64,000 bases of DNA from Apilactobacillus bombintestini (GTDB lineage Bacteria; Bacillota; Bacilli; Lactobacillales; Lactobacillaceae): assembly GCF_003627035.1 (NCBI RefSeq), contig NZ_CP032626.1, positions 248,001 to 312,000 of the forward strand, written 5' to 3'. Made by a program: the position numbers and the translations under genes. Under the pieces are notes generated by a model that was not told the DNA's origin, ran no database searches, and worked only from the letters and a program-made list of their open reading frames with translations. Within the stretch, counting starts at the first letter, position 1. Each line of letters starts with the position of its first letter. Below are positions 42,953 to 51,111 of the stretch, one piece after another.

Positions 42953-43870
42953 ATGCACAGTATTTCATTTGATAATTCTAGAAACGTAATTAATAAGCCC
43001 CTAGACTTTGTTCTTCGTGCTTTAATGTCATTAATCGGAGTTACTTGTATCGCCTTAGGAGCTGCATTTATGCGCTCTGGTAAGGTAGGTATTGACCCAT
43101 TTACTGCGATGAACACAGGGATGTCTGCAAAGTTGGGGATGTCACTAGGTTCATTTCAATTATTAGCTAACTTAGTACTATTTATTGTAGTTTTAATCTT
43201 TGATCGTAAACAAATTGGTTTAGGTACTATTTTTAACATGGTATTAGTAGGATACGAAATTGAATATTTCTCTTCTATCTATGCTGCTATTTTCCCAGGA
43301 AAAATTAGCGTACCTATGATGATTTTTGATGCGGTAATTGGTATCTTGGTATTTACTCTAGGAACATCTATTTACATGTCCACTAAGTTGGGAGTATCGC
43401 CATACGATGCCATTGCTCCAATCATTTCAGATAAAACTAACATTAGTTACAACAAGGTTAGAAGTGCACAAGATATTCTAATCATGGTAGTTGCTATCTT
43501 AGCAGGAGGTCCATTTGGAATTATGACAATCTTTACTGCCTTTTTCGCTGGTTCCTTAATTAACTTCTGGAACCATACCGTTAGTCGTCGTATTATGCTA
43601 CACATCGATCACTTCAGTGTAAGACCTAGTTTACACAATGCTGCTAGTGGTTTAGTTGAATTAGGAAGATTAGGATATGACATTGTTAACGGTGCATATA
43701 AAGATACCTACATTATGCAAAGAAAAATGTCAGGTTATTCCGAAGCTGAAATTGAGGAATTAATTAAAAGAACTAGCGATGAAATTAGAAAGAATGAACA
43801 AGTTAAATTAATTTTGAGCAAGCGTTTAGACTCTTTGAATGATGAATTACGAGACAGAAATGAAAAATAA
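42953..43870 (+). CDS. YczE/YitT-like membrane protein with cytoplasmic helical tail
   Basis: Integral membrane protein of 305 residues. About five helices (residues 18-205) fit the YczE/YyaS family: FMRSGKVGIDPFTAMNTGMS, then GTSIYMSTKLGVSPYDAIAP in the repeated half, and GGPFGIMTIFTAFFAGSLIN. A charged tail of about 90 residues (EAEIEELIKRTSDEIRKNEQ and following) is predicted by eye to be helical or coiled coil and is longer than in usual members. Family function is unknown, although some members sit near transport or antibiotic genes. It is monocistronic before the permease leader; another YczE protein is at 49.5-50.2 kb. Confidence 0.75.
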   Translation: MHSISFDNSRNVINKPLDFVLRALMSLIGVTCIALGAAFMRSGKVGIDPFTAMNTGMSAKLGMSLGSFQLLANLVLFIVVLIFDRKQIGLGTIFNMVLVGYEIEYFSSIYAAIFPGKISVPMMIFDAVIGILVFTLGTSIYMSTKLGVSPYDAIAPIISDKTNISYNKVRSAQDILIMVVAILAGGPFGIMTIFTAFFAGSLINFWNHTVSRRIMLHIDHFSVRPSLHNAASGLVELGRLGYDIVNGAYKDTYIMQRKMSGYSEAEIEELIKRTSDEIRKNEQVKLILSKRLDSLNDELRDRNEK

Positions 43871-43884
43871 ATGATAAAAATCCC

Positions 43885-43913
43885 TTGCATTTTTATAAAA
43901 TTTTCGGTAACAT
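43885..43913 (+). promoter_or_regulatory. Promoter of the leader-peptide attenuator
   Basis: TTGCAT (43885-43890), 17 bases and TAACAT (43908-43913). Transcription from here would give a leader of about 270 bases before the permease start. Confidence 0.5.
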
Positions 43914-43963
43914 TATTTACAACTAAAAAAATAAATAAATAAAACTAATACGGAGGTTTCATC

Positions 43964-44035
43964 ATGGTGACTTGTTCTATTCAGAAAATACAACGAGATA
44001 ATAATAATTTCTTCTTTAAATTACTAGCTATTTAG
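43964..44035 (+). CDS. Leader peptide with three consecutive Phe codons
   Basis: Reading frame of 23 codons with a strong ribosome site (GGAGG, eight bases before ATG), ending NNNFFFKLLAI. The codons AAT-AAT-AAT-TTC-TTC-TTT are at 44000-44017. Bases 44003-44015, which cover two Asn codons and most of the Phe run, are perfectly complementary over 13 bp to 44046-44058, just after the stop codon. Two tandem terminators follow before the permease gene. This is the plan of leader-peptide transcription attenuation, in which a ribosome waiting for charged tRNA prevents the 13-bp stem. Phe is the most likely sensed amino acid; Leu (TTA CTA) or Asn are alternatives. The peptide itself probably has no other function. 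Confidence 0.75.
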   Translation: MVTCSIQKIQRDNNNFFFKLLAI

Positions 44036-44045
44036 TATAGTACGC

Positions 44046-44159
44046 AGAAGAAATTATTTCACTATGGAAACTTCGAGCACTAGAAAAATGGCTGGTCACA
44101 GTTATGCTTTCTAGTGCTTTTTTTATCGCACTAGTTAGATTTTAACTAGTGCGATTTTT
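44046..44159 (+). terminator. Tandem terminators of the attenuator
   Basis: Terminator 1: perfect 11-bp stem AGCACTAGAAA / TTTCTAGTGCT (44076-44118) followed by seven Ts. Terminator 2: perfect 13-bp stem ATCGCACTAGTTA / TAACTAGTGCGAT (44125-44155) followed by TTTTT. The 3' arm of the first (CTAGTGC) can pair with the 5' arm of the second (GCACTAG), a 7-bp hairpin that would disrupt both. Their position between promoter and permease indicates regulated read-through. Confidence 0.8.
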
Positions 44160-44191
44160 ATTTATTGAAAAAGAAAGATAGGGGGGATTTT

Positions 44192-45589
44192 ATGAATATA
44201 CTGTCTAAGGTGAATCGTAAGACATCATTAGCCAAGTTCATTGATCGAGACCACAATTTGAAAAGAACTATTGGTACCAAGGATTTAATAATGATGGGAA
44301 TTGGTGCTGTAATTGGTACAGGTATCTTTATCTTACCTGGTACAGTTGCCGCCACTACCGCAGGACCTGGAATTACACTTTCGTTCATTCTAGCCACAGT
44401 AGTTTGTTCACTATGTGCAATGTGTTATGCAGAATTTTCATCCGCATTGCCAGTTGCCGGGAGTGCTTATACTTTTGGTAATGTAATTTTCGGTGAACTA
44501 ACTGGTTGGATTATCGGTTGGGGATTAATTCTAGAATACATGTTGTCGGTAGCCACGGTTTCCGCAGGATGGTCAGCATACTTACAATCATTTTTAGCGA
44601 ATTTTGGCATTGTAATACCTAAGGCCATTTCAGGAAATTACGATCCTAGTCATGGTACTTATGTGAATCTAATCGCTATTTTAGTGGTGTTATTCATCTC
44701 ATGGATTTTAACTAGAGATGTAAAATCATCAACTCGTTTGAATGATATTATGGTTTTAGTAAAGATTGCTATTATTATAATTTTCGTGGTGGTAGGAGCT
44801 TTCTTCGTAAAGCCTACTAACTGGAATCCATTCTTACCATTCGGAATGAGTGGAGTATTCAAAGGTGCTTCCTTAGTATTCTTTGCTTACTTAGGTTTTG
44901 ATGTTATTGCGGCTTCTGCCGGAGAAGTAAAAAATCCTAAAAAAACTATGCCTATCGGAATAATCGGAACTTTAGTAATTTGTACTATCTTGTACATTTT
45001 AGTTTCTGTAGTATTAACAGGAATTGTTACTTACACTAAATTAGATGTTTCAGATCCAGTGACCTTTGCATTGCAAATGATTCATTTGGATAAGTTAGGG
45101 ATGTTGATTTCTCTAGGAGCTCTAGCTGGTATGTTTACTATGATGGTCAATATGATTTTCAGTAGTTCACGTTTAATTTATTCAATTGGACGAGATGGTT
45201 TACTACCTAAGAGATTAAGTGAAATTGACGAAAAACGAAAAGTGCCAAGAAAGAGTATCATTTTCGTAGCTATCGTCATCGCTGCAATGGGTGGACTATT
45301 CTCACTTGATAAATTAGCCAGTTTAGTAAATATCGGAACCTTAATTGCATTTACCTTTATGTCTATCGGAATTATTCCGCTAAGAAAACGTAAAGATATT
45401 AAAAACGACGGTTTCAAAGTGCCACTATATCCAGTACTACCTATTATTTCAGCTATCGCATGTATCTGCTTATTGTTCAAATTACCAGTAGATACTTGGA
45501 TTACCGCAGCAATTTGGTTTGCTATTGGATTATGTATTTATTTGGGATATGGAATCCGTCATAGCCGTTCTAATAAAGAAAATGGTTAA
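44192..45589 (+). CDS. APC-family amino acid permease (YfnA/BcaP type) under attenuator control
   Basis: Membrane permease of 465 residues with about twelve helices. It has the motif TIGTKDLIMMGIGAVIGTGI, then FILPGTVAA, FAYLGFDVIAASAGEVKNPK and a C-terminal RKRKDIKNDGFKVPLYPV. It is related to the permease at 1-1418. BcaP-like proteins carry branched-chain amino acids, while the Phe codons in the leader peptide suggest an aromatic amino acid here; the two lines of evidence do not agree and the substrate stays open. The ATG at 44192 follows AGGGGGG; a longer frame from 44165 begins in the terminator flank. An EamA transporter gene follows after 29 bases without a terminator and is probably co-transcribed. 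Confidence 0.88.
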   Translation: MNILSKVNRKTSLAKFIDRDHNLKRTIGTKDLIMMGIGAVIGTGIFILPGTVAATTAGPGITLSFILATVVCSLCAMCYAEFSSALPVAGSAYTFGNVIFGELTGWIIGWGLILEYMLSVATVSAGWSAYLQSFLANFGIVIPKAISGNYDPSHGTYVNLIAILVVLFISWILTRDVKSSTRLNDIMVLVKIAIIIIFVVVGAFFVKPTNWNPFLPFGMSGVFKGASLVFFAYLGFDVIAASAGEVKNPKKTMPIGIIGTLVICTILYILVSVVLTGIVTYTKLDVSDPVTFALQMIHLDKLGMLISLGALAGMFTMMVNMIFSSSRLIYSIGRDGLLPKRLSEIDEKRKVPRKSIIFVAIVIAAMGGLFSLDKLASLVNIGTLIAFTFMSIGIIPLRKRKDIKNDGFKVPLYPVLPIISAIACICLLFKLPVDTWITAAIWFAIGLCIYLGYGIRHSRSNKENG

Positions 45590-45618
45590 TTGACTACAAA
45601 AAGTTGGGAGTTTTAATT

Positions 45619-46557
45619 ATGGAAAAGCAACATAAAGTAACGGAAAACGTTATGAAAGGGATCTTTTGGTCCGCTATGGCTTCAGCCCTATGGGGTGTTT
45701 CAGGAGTTATTACACAATTTGTATCACAAAACGAATCAGTACCTACTGAATGGTTTATCTCAGTTCGTACCTTATTCGCTGGTATTTTACTTTTAATTAT
45801 TGGTTCAATTCACGTAGGAAAACATGTTTTTGACGTATGGAAGAGCAAGGATTCTATTATTAGATTATTTATCTACGCTATCTTTGGTTTAGCTGTTAAC
45901 ATGTCTACTTTCTATGTAAGTATTCAAAAAGGTAACGCTGCTACTGCAACTATCTTGCAATACCTAGCACCTATCTTTATCGTATTATTCGGAGTGATTT
46001 TCTTAAGAAGAAAACCATTGAAGGCAGATTTACTATCCTTCTTATTAGCATTAGTAGGGGTATTTCTAATTATTACTAACGGTAGTTTCCATGAATTATC
46101 CGTTCCAATGCCTGCTATTATCTTTGGTTTACTATCTGCGGTTTCTGCAGCTATTTACTACTCAGTTCCTAAGAAACTTTCACAAGAAAACTCACCTTTT
46201 GTAGTACTTGGTTGGGGTACTTTAATCGCCGGAATTGGTTTTAACTTATACCACCCATTCTGGACTGGTGCTCCTAAGCTAAACCCTGGTATCGTATTAG
46301 GTATCGGTGGAATTATCTTAATTGGTACTATCTTCGCATTCTCTGCTGTGCTATACAGTTTGAAGTTCGCTCCATCTGAAGTATCCAGTATCGTAGATGC
46401 CGTAGAACCAGTTATGACTATTATTTTAAGTATGATTGTATTTGGTCAAATTCCTAGTTTAGTAGAATCTATTGGTGCTGTTATCATCATCATTTCTATC
46501 TACTTCTTACAAAGATCACATCAAAAGAAAGCTAAGAAGACACCAGATATTAGATAA
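45619..46557 (+). CDS. DMT-family (EamA) transporter, co-transcribed with the permease
   Basis: Ten-helix transporter of 312 residues with two EamA halves: SALWGVSGVITQFVSQNESV in helix 1, KGNAATATILQYLAPIFIVL, and the second-half SLKFAPSEVSSIVDAVEPVM. The ATG at 45619 lies eight bases after GGGAG; the five-codon upstream extension has no ribosome site. It is close to the next gene (46707) and more distantly related to the one at 38473. Placed 29 bases after the permease, it should share the leader-peptide attenuator and may handle the same or a related compound in the opposite direction. Confidence 0.85.
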   Translation: MEKQHKVTENVMKGIFWSAMASALWGVSGVITQFVSQNESVPTEWFISVRTLFAGILLLIIGSIHVGKHVFDVWKSKDSIIRLFIYAIFGLAVNMSTFYVSIQKGNAATATILQYLAPIFIVLFGVIFLRRKPLKADLLSFLLALVGVFLIITNGSFHELSVPMPAIIFGLLSAVSAAIYYSVPKKLSQENSPFVVLGWGTLIAGIGFNLYHPFWTGAPKLNPGIVLGIGGIILIGTIFAFSAVLYSLKFAPSEVSSIVDAVEPVMTIILSMIVFGQIPSLVESIGAVIIIISIYFLQRSHQKKAKKTPDIR

Positions 46558-46579
46558 TTAAAAAATCAATTTGAAGATA

Positions 46580-46615
46580 TAAAAGACCATTTTTGTTATG
46601 AAGATGGTTTTTTAT
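46580..46615 (+). terminator. Terminator
   Basis: Stem with ACCAT / ATGGT and A/T extension, followed by six Ts, after the EamA gene. Confidence 0.65.
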
Positions 46616-46706
46616 TGTTTTCAAGTCAATATAGTTATGATAATCTAAAACTATATGAATATAGAACCTGATTTGTGGAAATTAGGATAATTTATGAGGT
46701 GAAAGT

Positions 46707-47654
46707 ATGGAAAAGGAAAAAGAAACTGGTGTTGTGGAAACCAACGTCATGAAGGGAATCTTCTGGGCGTTCTTAGCTTCTGCTTTATGGGGTGTTTCAG
46801 GTACCATTTTGCAATTTGTTTCACAACAAGAACATTTAGAAGCACAATGGTTTTTATCTACTAGAACCATGATTTCTGGTTTAGTACTATTAATTATTTC
46901 TGCAATTGTTTATAAAGGACACATTTTTAATGTCTTTACATCTTGGAAGTCATTTATTTGTATCGTGGCTTACGGGATTTTTGGGATTGGAGCTAACTTA
47001 TACACATTCTTTATGAGTGTGCAAACAGGTACTGCTAATGCATCTACTATTTTGCAATACCTATCTCCATTATTTATTTTGTTAGGATCAATTATTTTCC
47101 AACGTCGTAAACCTTTACCAATCGATATTTTGGTTTTCGTTATTGCGCTAGCTGGTGTGGTTCTATCACTTACTCGTGGTAATTTTGATTCATTATCCAT
47201 TAGTGGTACTTCATTAATTTGGGGTATTTTATCAGGGGTAACTGCTGCGCTATACGTTGTATTACCACGTCCTATCGTGGGCCAAAGCTCACCTATGGTT
47301 ATTCTAGGTTGGGGTACTTTAATTGCCGGAATTATCTTTAATTTAAGACAACCTTTATGGGTTAACGCACCTCATTTAACTAACGGTATTGTTTTAGGAG
47401 TAGGTGGAATTATTCTATTAGGAACTATTTTGCCATTTATCCTATTACTACATGCCTTAAACTTTGCTCCATCTGAAGTAGTTAGTTTAGTTGATGCTAC
47501 TCAACCAGTAGTAACCTTTATCTTAAGTGCTATTTTCTTTGCTGCCGCTGTTAACTTCGTAGAAATTATCGGTGCTGCATTAGTTATTTTAGCTATCTTT
47601 ATCCTACAAAAGTCACATAGAAAATTAACTATCGACAAGCATAGTGAAGAATAA
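46707..47654 (+). CDS. DMT-family (EamA) transporter
   Basis: Ten-helix transporter of 315 residues, clearly paralogous to the preceding EamA gene: VMKGIFWAFLASALWGVSGT, GTANASTILQYLSPLFILLG, and LNFAPSEVVSLVDATQPVVT. GAGGTG precedes the ATG. It has its own short upstream region and a terminator on either side, so it is an independent unit derived from local duplication. The substrate is unknown. Confidence 0.86.
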   Translation: MEKEKETGVVETNVMKGIFWAFLASALWGVSGTILQFVSQQEHLEAQWFLSTRTMISGLVLLIISAIVYKGHIFNVFTSWKSFICIVAYGIFGIGANLYTFFMSVQTGTANASTILQYLSPLFILLGSIIFQRRKPLPIDILVFVIALAGVVLSLTRGNFDSLSISGTSLIWGILSGVTAALYVVLPRPIVGQSSPMVILGWGTLIAGIIFNLRQPLWVNAPHLTNGIVLGVGGIILLGTILPFILLLHALNFAPSEVVSLVDATQPVVTFILSAIFFAAAVNFVEIIGAALVILAIFILQKSHRKLTIDKHSEE

Positions 47655-47666
47655 AATATAATTAAT

Positions 47667-47700
47667 TAACCACGTCTAAGTTTTAGTACGTGGTTTTTTT
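47667..47700 (+). terminator. Terminator
   Basis: Stem AACCACGTCTAA / TTAG-ACGTGGTT with one bulged base, followed by seven Ts. Confidence 0.88.
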
Positions 47701-47742
47701 ATGGTAATATGTTCATATTAATATCTATAAGGAAGTCTATTA

Positions 47743-49482
47743 ATGAATAAATTAAGAAAATCTTGGCCATATTTAACTATTGTCGGGGTGGCCATCATTG
47801 TCTTGTTATCTCAGATAGTGACTGGTGCGTATATTTTAGGAGTAGATTCCATTTTCCACATGAATCGTTTCTACGATACCATGATGCAAATAAAGACCGG
47901 AAACTGGAGTTATTTCATCTCTATCTACGGTTTTCAACAATCGGGTAGAATCATTAATGCATTATACGGGCCACTAACTGCGTATGTTAACGGACTATTG
48001 TTACTAATTACCGGTAGTTGGGCGAGATTTCAAATAGTTTCATCACTATCCATTATGATCATTAGTGGAATTAGTATGTATCGTCTTGCACTTCGTACCC
48101 AAATCAAGCGCATTTATGCGGTAATAGTAGGTATATCCTACATGTTATCTTTTCTAATTATGGGCTGGGTAGTTGGTATGCAATTTACCGGCTGGGGTGC
48201 AGCCTTATTACCATGGCTAATTTCCGCTGGTTTTGACATGGTGGATTATCAAGAAATTAAAGTATTAAAATTAGCATTACCTATGTCAGTGTTATTACAA
48301 ACTCATATGTTAAGTAGTTTGTCCGGAGCATTGGCATTAATTCCATTATTTATTTCTGGAATTATTCGTTGTAAAGATCGTTGGAAAATGTTTAGACATG
48401 CTGTCTATGCAGTGTTATTAACTTTGTTATTAACTGCCAACGTTTGGTACGGAACTTTTGAAATTAGTATTACTAATCATGCATTAGGAGTAGCTCCACA
48501 GTTAGATATGCATGAAGATTCCGTAGCGTTATTTGGTAAAAACGTCTTTGTATTATCACCAATTTATACCGTTGCCTTTATCTTAGTGGCAATTTACTTT
48601 ATTAAGAATTTCAAGAAATTGACTAGAGATCGTAAGGCCATCTTTATTACAGGGATGATGTTTTTATGGTTATCTTCTGTAGCCTTTCCATGGCAAACCT
48701 TAGACAACATGTTTCCTAACATCTCATTTCTAATTCAAATGCCACGTCGCTTTGTGGTAATTGCCTTTATCTTCTTGTTAATTTGTATGGGAATTATGAT
48801 AAATGATGCCTTTGTATTGCAACCACTAAACAAGATTAAGTATGCGTTGTTGATAATAGGTGGCTGCATATTGATTTTCAATGCTGGAGGTACCGTTTTA
48901 CGCGGTGTAAATTACTTCTTATCACCAGGAGTAGTGCAAAATGATTATAATGTTTATTTTGTAACTGATGATATGAATAAATTGCGTAAGAGTTTAACTA
49001 GTAATAATCCTAAGCAAGCCATTCAATTAGTGGCTAAAGCTACGCCGGATTATTTACCAGCACAATATCACATGACCGCATATAATTATTTTGATTATCA
49101 TCCATACGGCAGTTACTTTGATGAAATCATTAATTACCAAGGAAATGTACAAAAGTCTATTAAGGATAATGGACACTTGTTATTAACTTGGCGTAATTCT
49201 CACCACAATGGTTATAAGATGCAATTGCCAGTAGTGCAATATCCAAGTACGCATTTAATTTTAAATGGTAAACACGTAGATGCTGATGATCATACTGAAA
49301 TTGGTAGTGTGATTATTCGCGCCAAACATGGAATTAACCGCCTAGAGATTTATTATCATGCTCGTTTAGGTTTATTAATTTCTGTTTGGACTACCTTAAT
49401 TGCCTGGATATTATTATCACTATGGATTAGTGGGATGACTGGTTATAAATTAATACGAAAAAATAAAAGAAGTATTTCTTAA
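47743..49482 (+). CDS. Polytopic membrane protein, possible GT-C type glycosyltransferase
   Basis: Membrane protein of 579 residues with about eleven to twelve helices and a soluble part at about residues 395-540 before the last helix. The first loop holds GVDSIFHMNRFYDTMMQIKT, which resembles the Asp/His-containing loop of GT-C enzymes that use lipid-linked sugars (YfhO-like proteins). This would fit modification of teichoic acids or other wall polymers, but no exact family is certain. AAGGAAG precedes the ATG. No wall-polymer genes adjoin it; it lies between terminators, with a transporter gene before and a YczE gene after. Confidence 0.62.
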   Translation: MNKLRKSWPYLTIVGVAIIVLLSQIVTGAYILGVDSIFHMNRFYDTMMQIKTGNWSYFISIYGFQQSGRIINALYGPLTAYVNGLLLLITGSWARFQIVSSLSIMIISGISMYRLALRTQIKRIYAVIVGISYMLSFLIMGWVVGMQFTGWGAALLPWLISAGFDMVDYQEIKVLKLALPMSVLLQTHMLSSLSGALALIPLFISGIIRCKDRWKMFRHAVYAVLLTLLLTANVWYGTFEISITNHALGVAPQLDMHEDSVALFGKNVFVLSPIYTVAFILVAIYFIKNFKKLTRDRKAIFITGMMFLWLSSVAFPWQTLDNMFPNISFLIQMPRRFVVIAFIFLLICMGIMINDAFVLQPLNKIKYALLIIGGCILIFNAGGTVLRGVNYFLSPGVVQNDYNVYFVTDDMNKLRKSLTSNNPKQAIQLVAKATPDYLPAQYHMTAYNYFDYHPYGSYFDEIINYQGNVQKSIKDNGHLLLTWRNSHHNGYKMQLPVVQYPSTHLILNGKHVDADDHTEIGSVIIRAKHGINRLEIYYHARLGLLISVWTTLIAWILLSLWISGMTGYKLIRKNKRSIS

Positions 49483-49500
49483 TGAAATACTTCTTTTTTA
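49466..49500. terminator. Bidirectional terminator
   Basis: 10-bp stem GAAGTATTTC / GAAATACTTC (49469-49493) with T-tract on the right and A-tract on the left, between convergent genes. Confidence 0.85.
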
Positions 49501-49503
49501 ATA

Positions 49504-50196
49504 TTATTTTTTATTTTGACGACGTTCTTTTAATTGTGTGTTGATGTTTTCATTGTGCTTTAGACTTGGGAAAATTAATTTATCAGCAGTTTGAATAATG
49601 AAACCATTACAAATAATAGAGAAGATAGTTCCAATATTTACTGAATAGATACGATGTAGAAAAACAGCACAAATCAAAATGATAATGATAGGTGGGGCAA
49701 AATCTAATAGTTGTGATTTAACCGCACTACCTTTTAGATATTGAAAACGTAAAATGTTAGTAGTGTCATCATTAGGGTGCATAAATAAATTAGCACGTTG
49801 ATATAATGAGATGGCAGTACAGAAGAAACAAACCCCGATAAGTGCCATAGGAACTCGTATGAATAATGATAAGTGATTCCAACCTAAAGAAGTGAAGAAA
49901 TCAGCAAAAATTTGAATAAAGTAACTGAAGAAAGTGATAAATACCATTTCTTCGATAAAACGCCAAACATCGATATGACGAATTAACACTTGGTTGGTAA
50001 GGGCATTGATGATTCCGAAAATAAAGATCATAAGTCCTACGTCGATACCAACTAGTTCATGAATGTTAACGGATGCAGCAGTCCAAATACCGGAACCACA
50101 ACCGGAAACAATGGTAAGTGAGTTACCTAAAGCATTTAGCAATAGGCCAAAAACTAAAGCAATAATTCTAGTTTTTAATGAATTTTCCGACTGGAT
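49504..50196 (-). CDS. YczE/YitT-family membrane protein without a canonical start
   Basis: Integral membrane protein of the YczE/YyaS/YitT family, about 212-230 residues. Core motifs are NALGNSLTIVSGCGSGIWTA, YQRANLFMHPNDDTTNILRF and KGSAVKSQLLDFAPPIIIIL. The first in-frame ATG/GTG/TTG is the TTG at 50142, but this would cut into membrane helix 1 (TRIIALVFGLLLNALGNSL), which continues upstream in the same frame. A good ribosome site AGGAG lies at 50206-50210 and is followed after eight bases by ATC (50196-50194) in frame; the ATG at 50204 is in another frame. Either a rare ATC/ATT start is used, or one base near the start has been lost or gained. The given start is the ATC. Confidence 0.6.
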   Translation of the reverse strand: MQSENSLKTRIIALVFGLLLNALGNSLTIVSGCGSGIWTAASVNIHELVGIDVGLMIFIFGIINALTNQVLIRHIDVWRFIEEMVFITFFSYFIQIFADFFTSLGWNHLSLFIRVPMALIGVCFFCTAISLYQRANLFMHPNDDTTNILRFQYLKGSAVKSQLLDFAPPIIIILICAVFLHRIYSVNIGTIFSIICNGFIIQTADKLIFPSLKHNENINTQLKERRQNKK

Positions 50197-50292
50197 AGTA
50201 ACATCTCCTAAATATGTTCTACTTATATAATATCATATCTGCATTTATCCTTATTAAAAATATGATAAAGTATAAGTGAGGGGGTTGACCGA

Positions 50293-50607
50293 ATGAAAGG
50301 TAAATATAAAGTAACTCGTTATGTGGGGGTCCCTGTAGATACTGACAAATCTGGTAACTACATAATTAAAAAAGATCCACACGGCGATTTCAAATTACAT
50401 AATTGGCGTACTGGAAAACACACCAAAGGTAAATTTAAACAAATCGGTCAATTATTTTTAACCGAAAATAACATGCTAGTAGCAGTAGTGCAAACTTATC
50501 CGGTCAAATTCAAAGACCGTCATGATTTCACGCCATTACAACGTTTTACTAGTGAATTCTTAGATGAAGAACAAATAAATGACGCAAAAAAAAGACTTGA
50601 TAATTAA
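50293..50607 (+). CDS. Small basic protein of unknown function
   Basis: Soluble protein of 104 residues that I do not recognise. It begins MKGKYKVTRYVGVPVDTDKS, is rich in Lys in its first half (KKDPHGDFKLHNWRTGKHTK), has two likely beta strands (QLFLTENNMLVAVVQTYPVK) and a C-terminal helix (QINDAKKRLDN). No signal peptide or membrane segment is seen. GAGGGGG precedes the ATG. It is monocistronic; the terminator stem overlaps its last codons. Confidence 0.6.
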   Translation: MKGKYKVTRYVGVPVDTDKSGNYIIKKDPHGDFKLHNWRTGKHTKGKFKQIGQLFLTENNMLVAVVQTYPVKFKDRHDFTPLQRFTSEFLDEEQINDAKKRLDN

Positions 50608-50622
50608 ATCAAGTCTTTTCTT
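50588..50622 (+). terminator. Terminator overlapping the end of the small basic protein gene
   Basis: Perfect 11-bp stem AAAGACTTGAT / ATCAAGTCTTT followed by TCTTTT. Confidence 0.82.
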
Positions 50623-50701
50623 TTGGCGTTTTAAAACCAGTTGAGCTTATATATAAGTAAGTTGAGCTTGTTTAAGCGTCGAATTTATATATTAAAATAT
50701 A

Positions 50702-50935
50702 CTAATTCTTTAGAAGCTTTTCAGCATTTTCCTTAACTTCATCATTAGTCATGTCTAGGTAAGGGTGCATCTTAGCTTCAGTAGCTAAAGTATCCTTGCC
50801 ATCTGCTTCCATAAAGTGATTCCAAAGAGCATCACGAACTGGATCCTTGTCATCTGACCAATCGAATTCTTCGTTCATAGGTGTGTCTAGAACTCTTTCT
50901 CTTTCTTCAACTTTTTCTTCAGCAGTTAGTGCCAT
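50702..50935 (-). CDS. Small acidic protein of unknown function
   Basis: Acidic soluble protein of 77 residues that I cannot assign. It is almost wholly helical by appearance: EEKVEERERVLDTPMNEEFD, then DPVRDALWNHFMEADGKDTL and a final NDEVKENAEKLLKN. AAGGAGG precedes the ATG and codon use is like that of highly expressed genes, so it is probably translated well. It is divergent from the TetR gene at 51112, which might regulate it. Unknown small lactobacillar protein is the best label. Confidence 0.65.
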   Translation of the reverse strand: MALTAEEKVEERERVLDTPMNEEFDWSDDKDPVRDALWNHFMEADGKDTLATEAKMHPYLDMTNDEVKENAEKLLKN

Positions 50936-51052
50936 GATAAATTCCTCCTTATATTTTTAAAGCTCATTTAACATTATATAACCAATTCAAGTATTTGTTA
51001 ATGGTTTTATAATTTATTTAGGGCACTAACTATCGATAAGTAATAACATAAC

Positions 51053-51081
51053 TTGCATTAAACGGAAATATCGTTTATATT
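51053..51081 (+). promoter_or_regulatory. Promoter with TetR-type inverted repeat in the spacer
   Basis: TTGCAT (51053-51058), 17 bases and TATATT (51076-51081). The spacer holds the inverted repeat AAACG-7 bases-CGTTT (51060-51076), a likely operator for the TetR protein encoded next. Confidence 0.6.
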
Positions 51082-51111
51082 CATAAATATAACAAAGTGA
51101 GGCAGAAGTTT

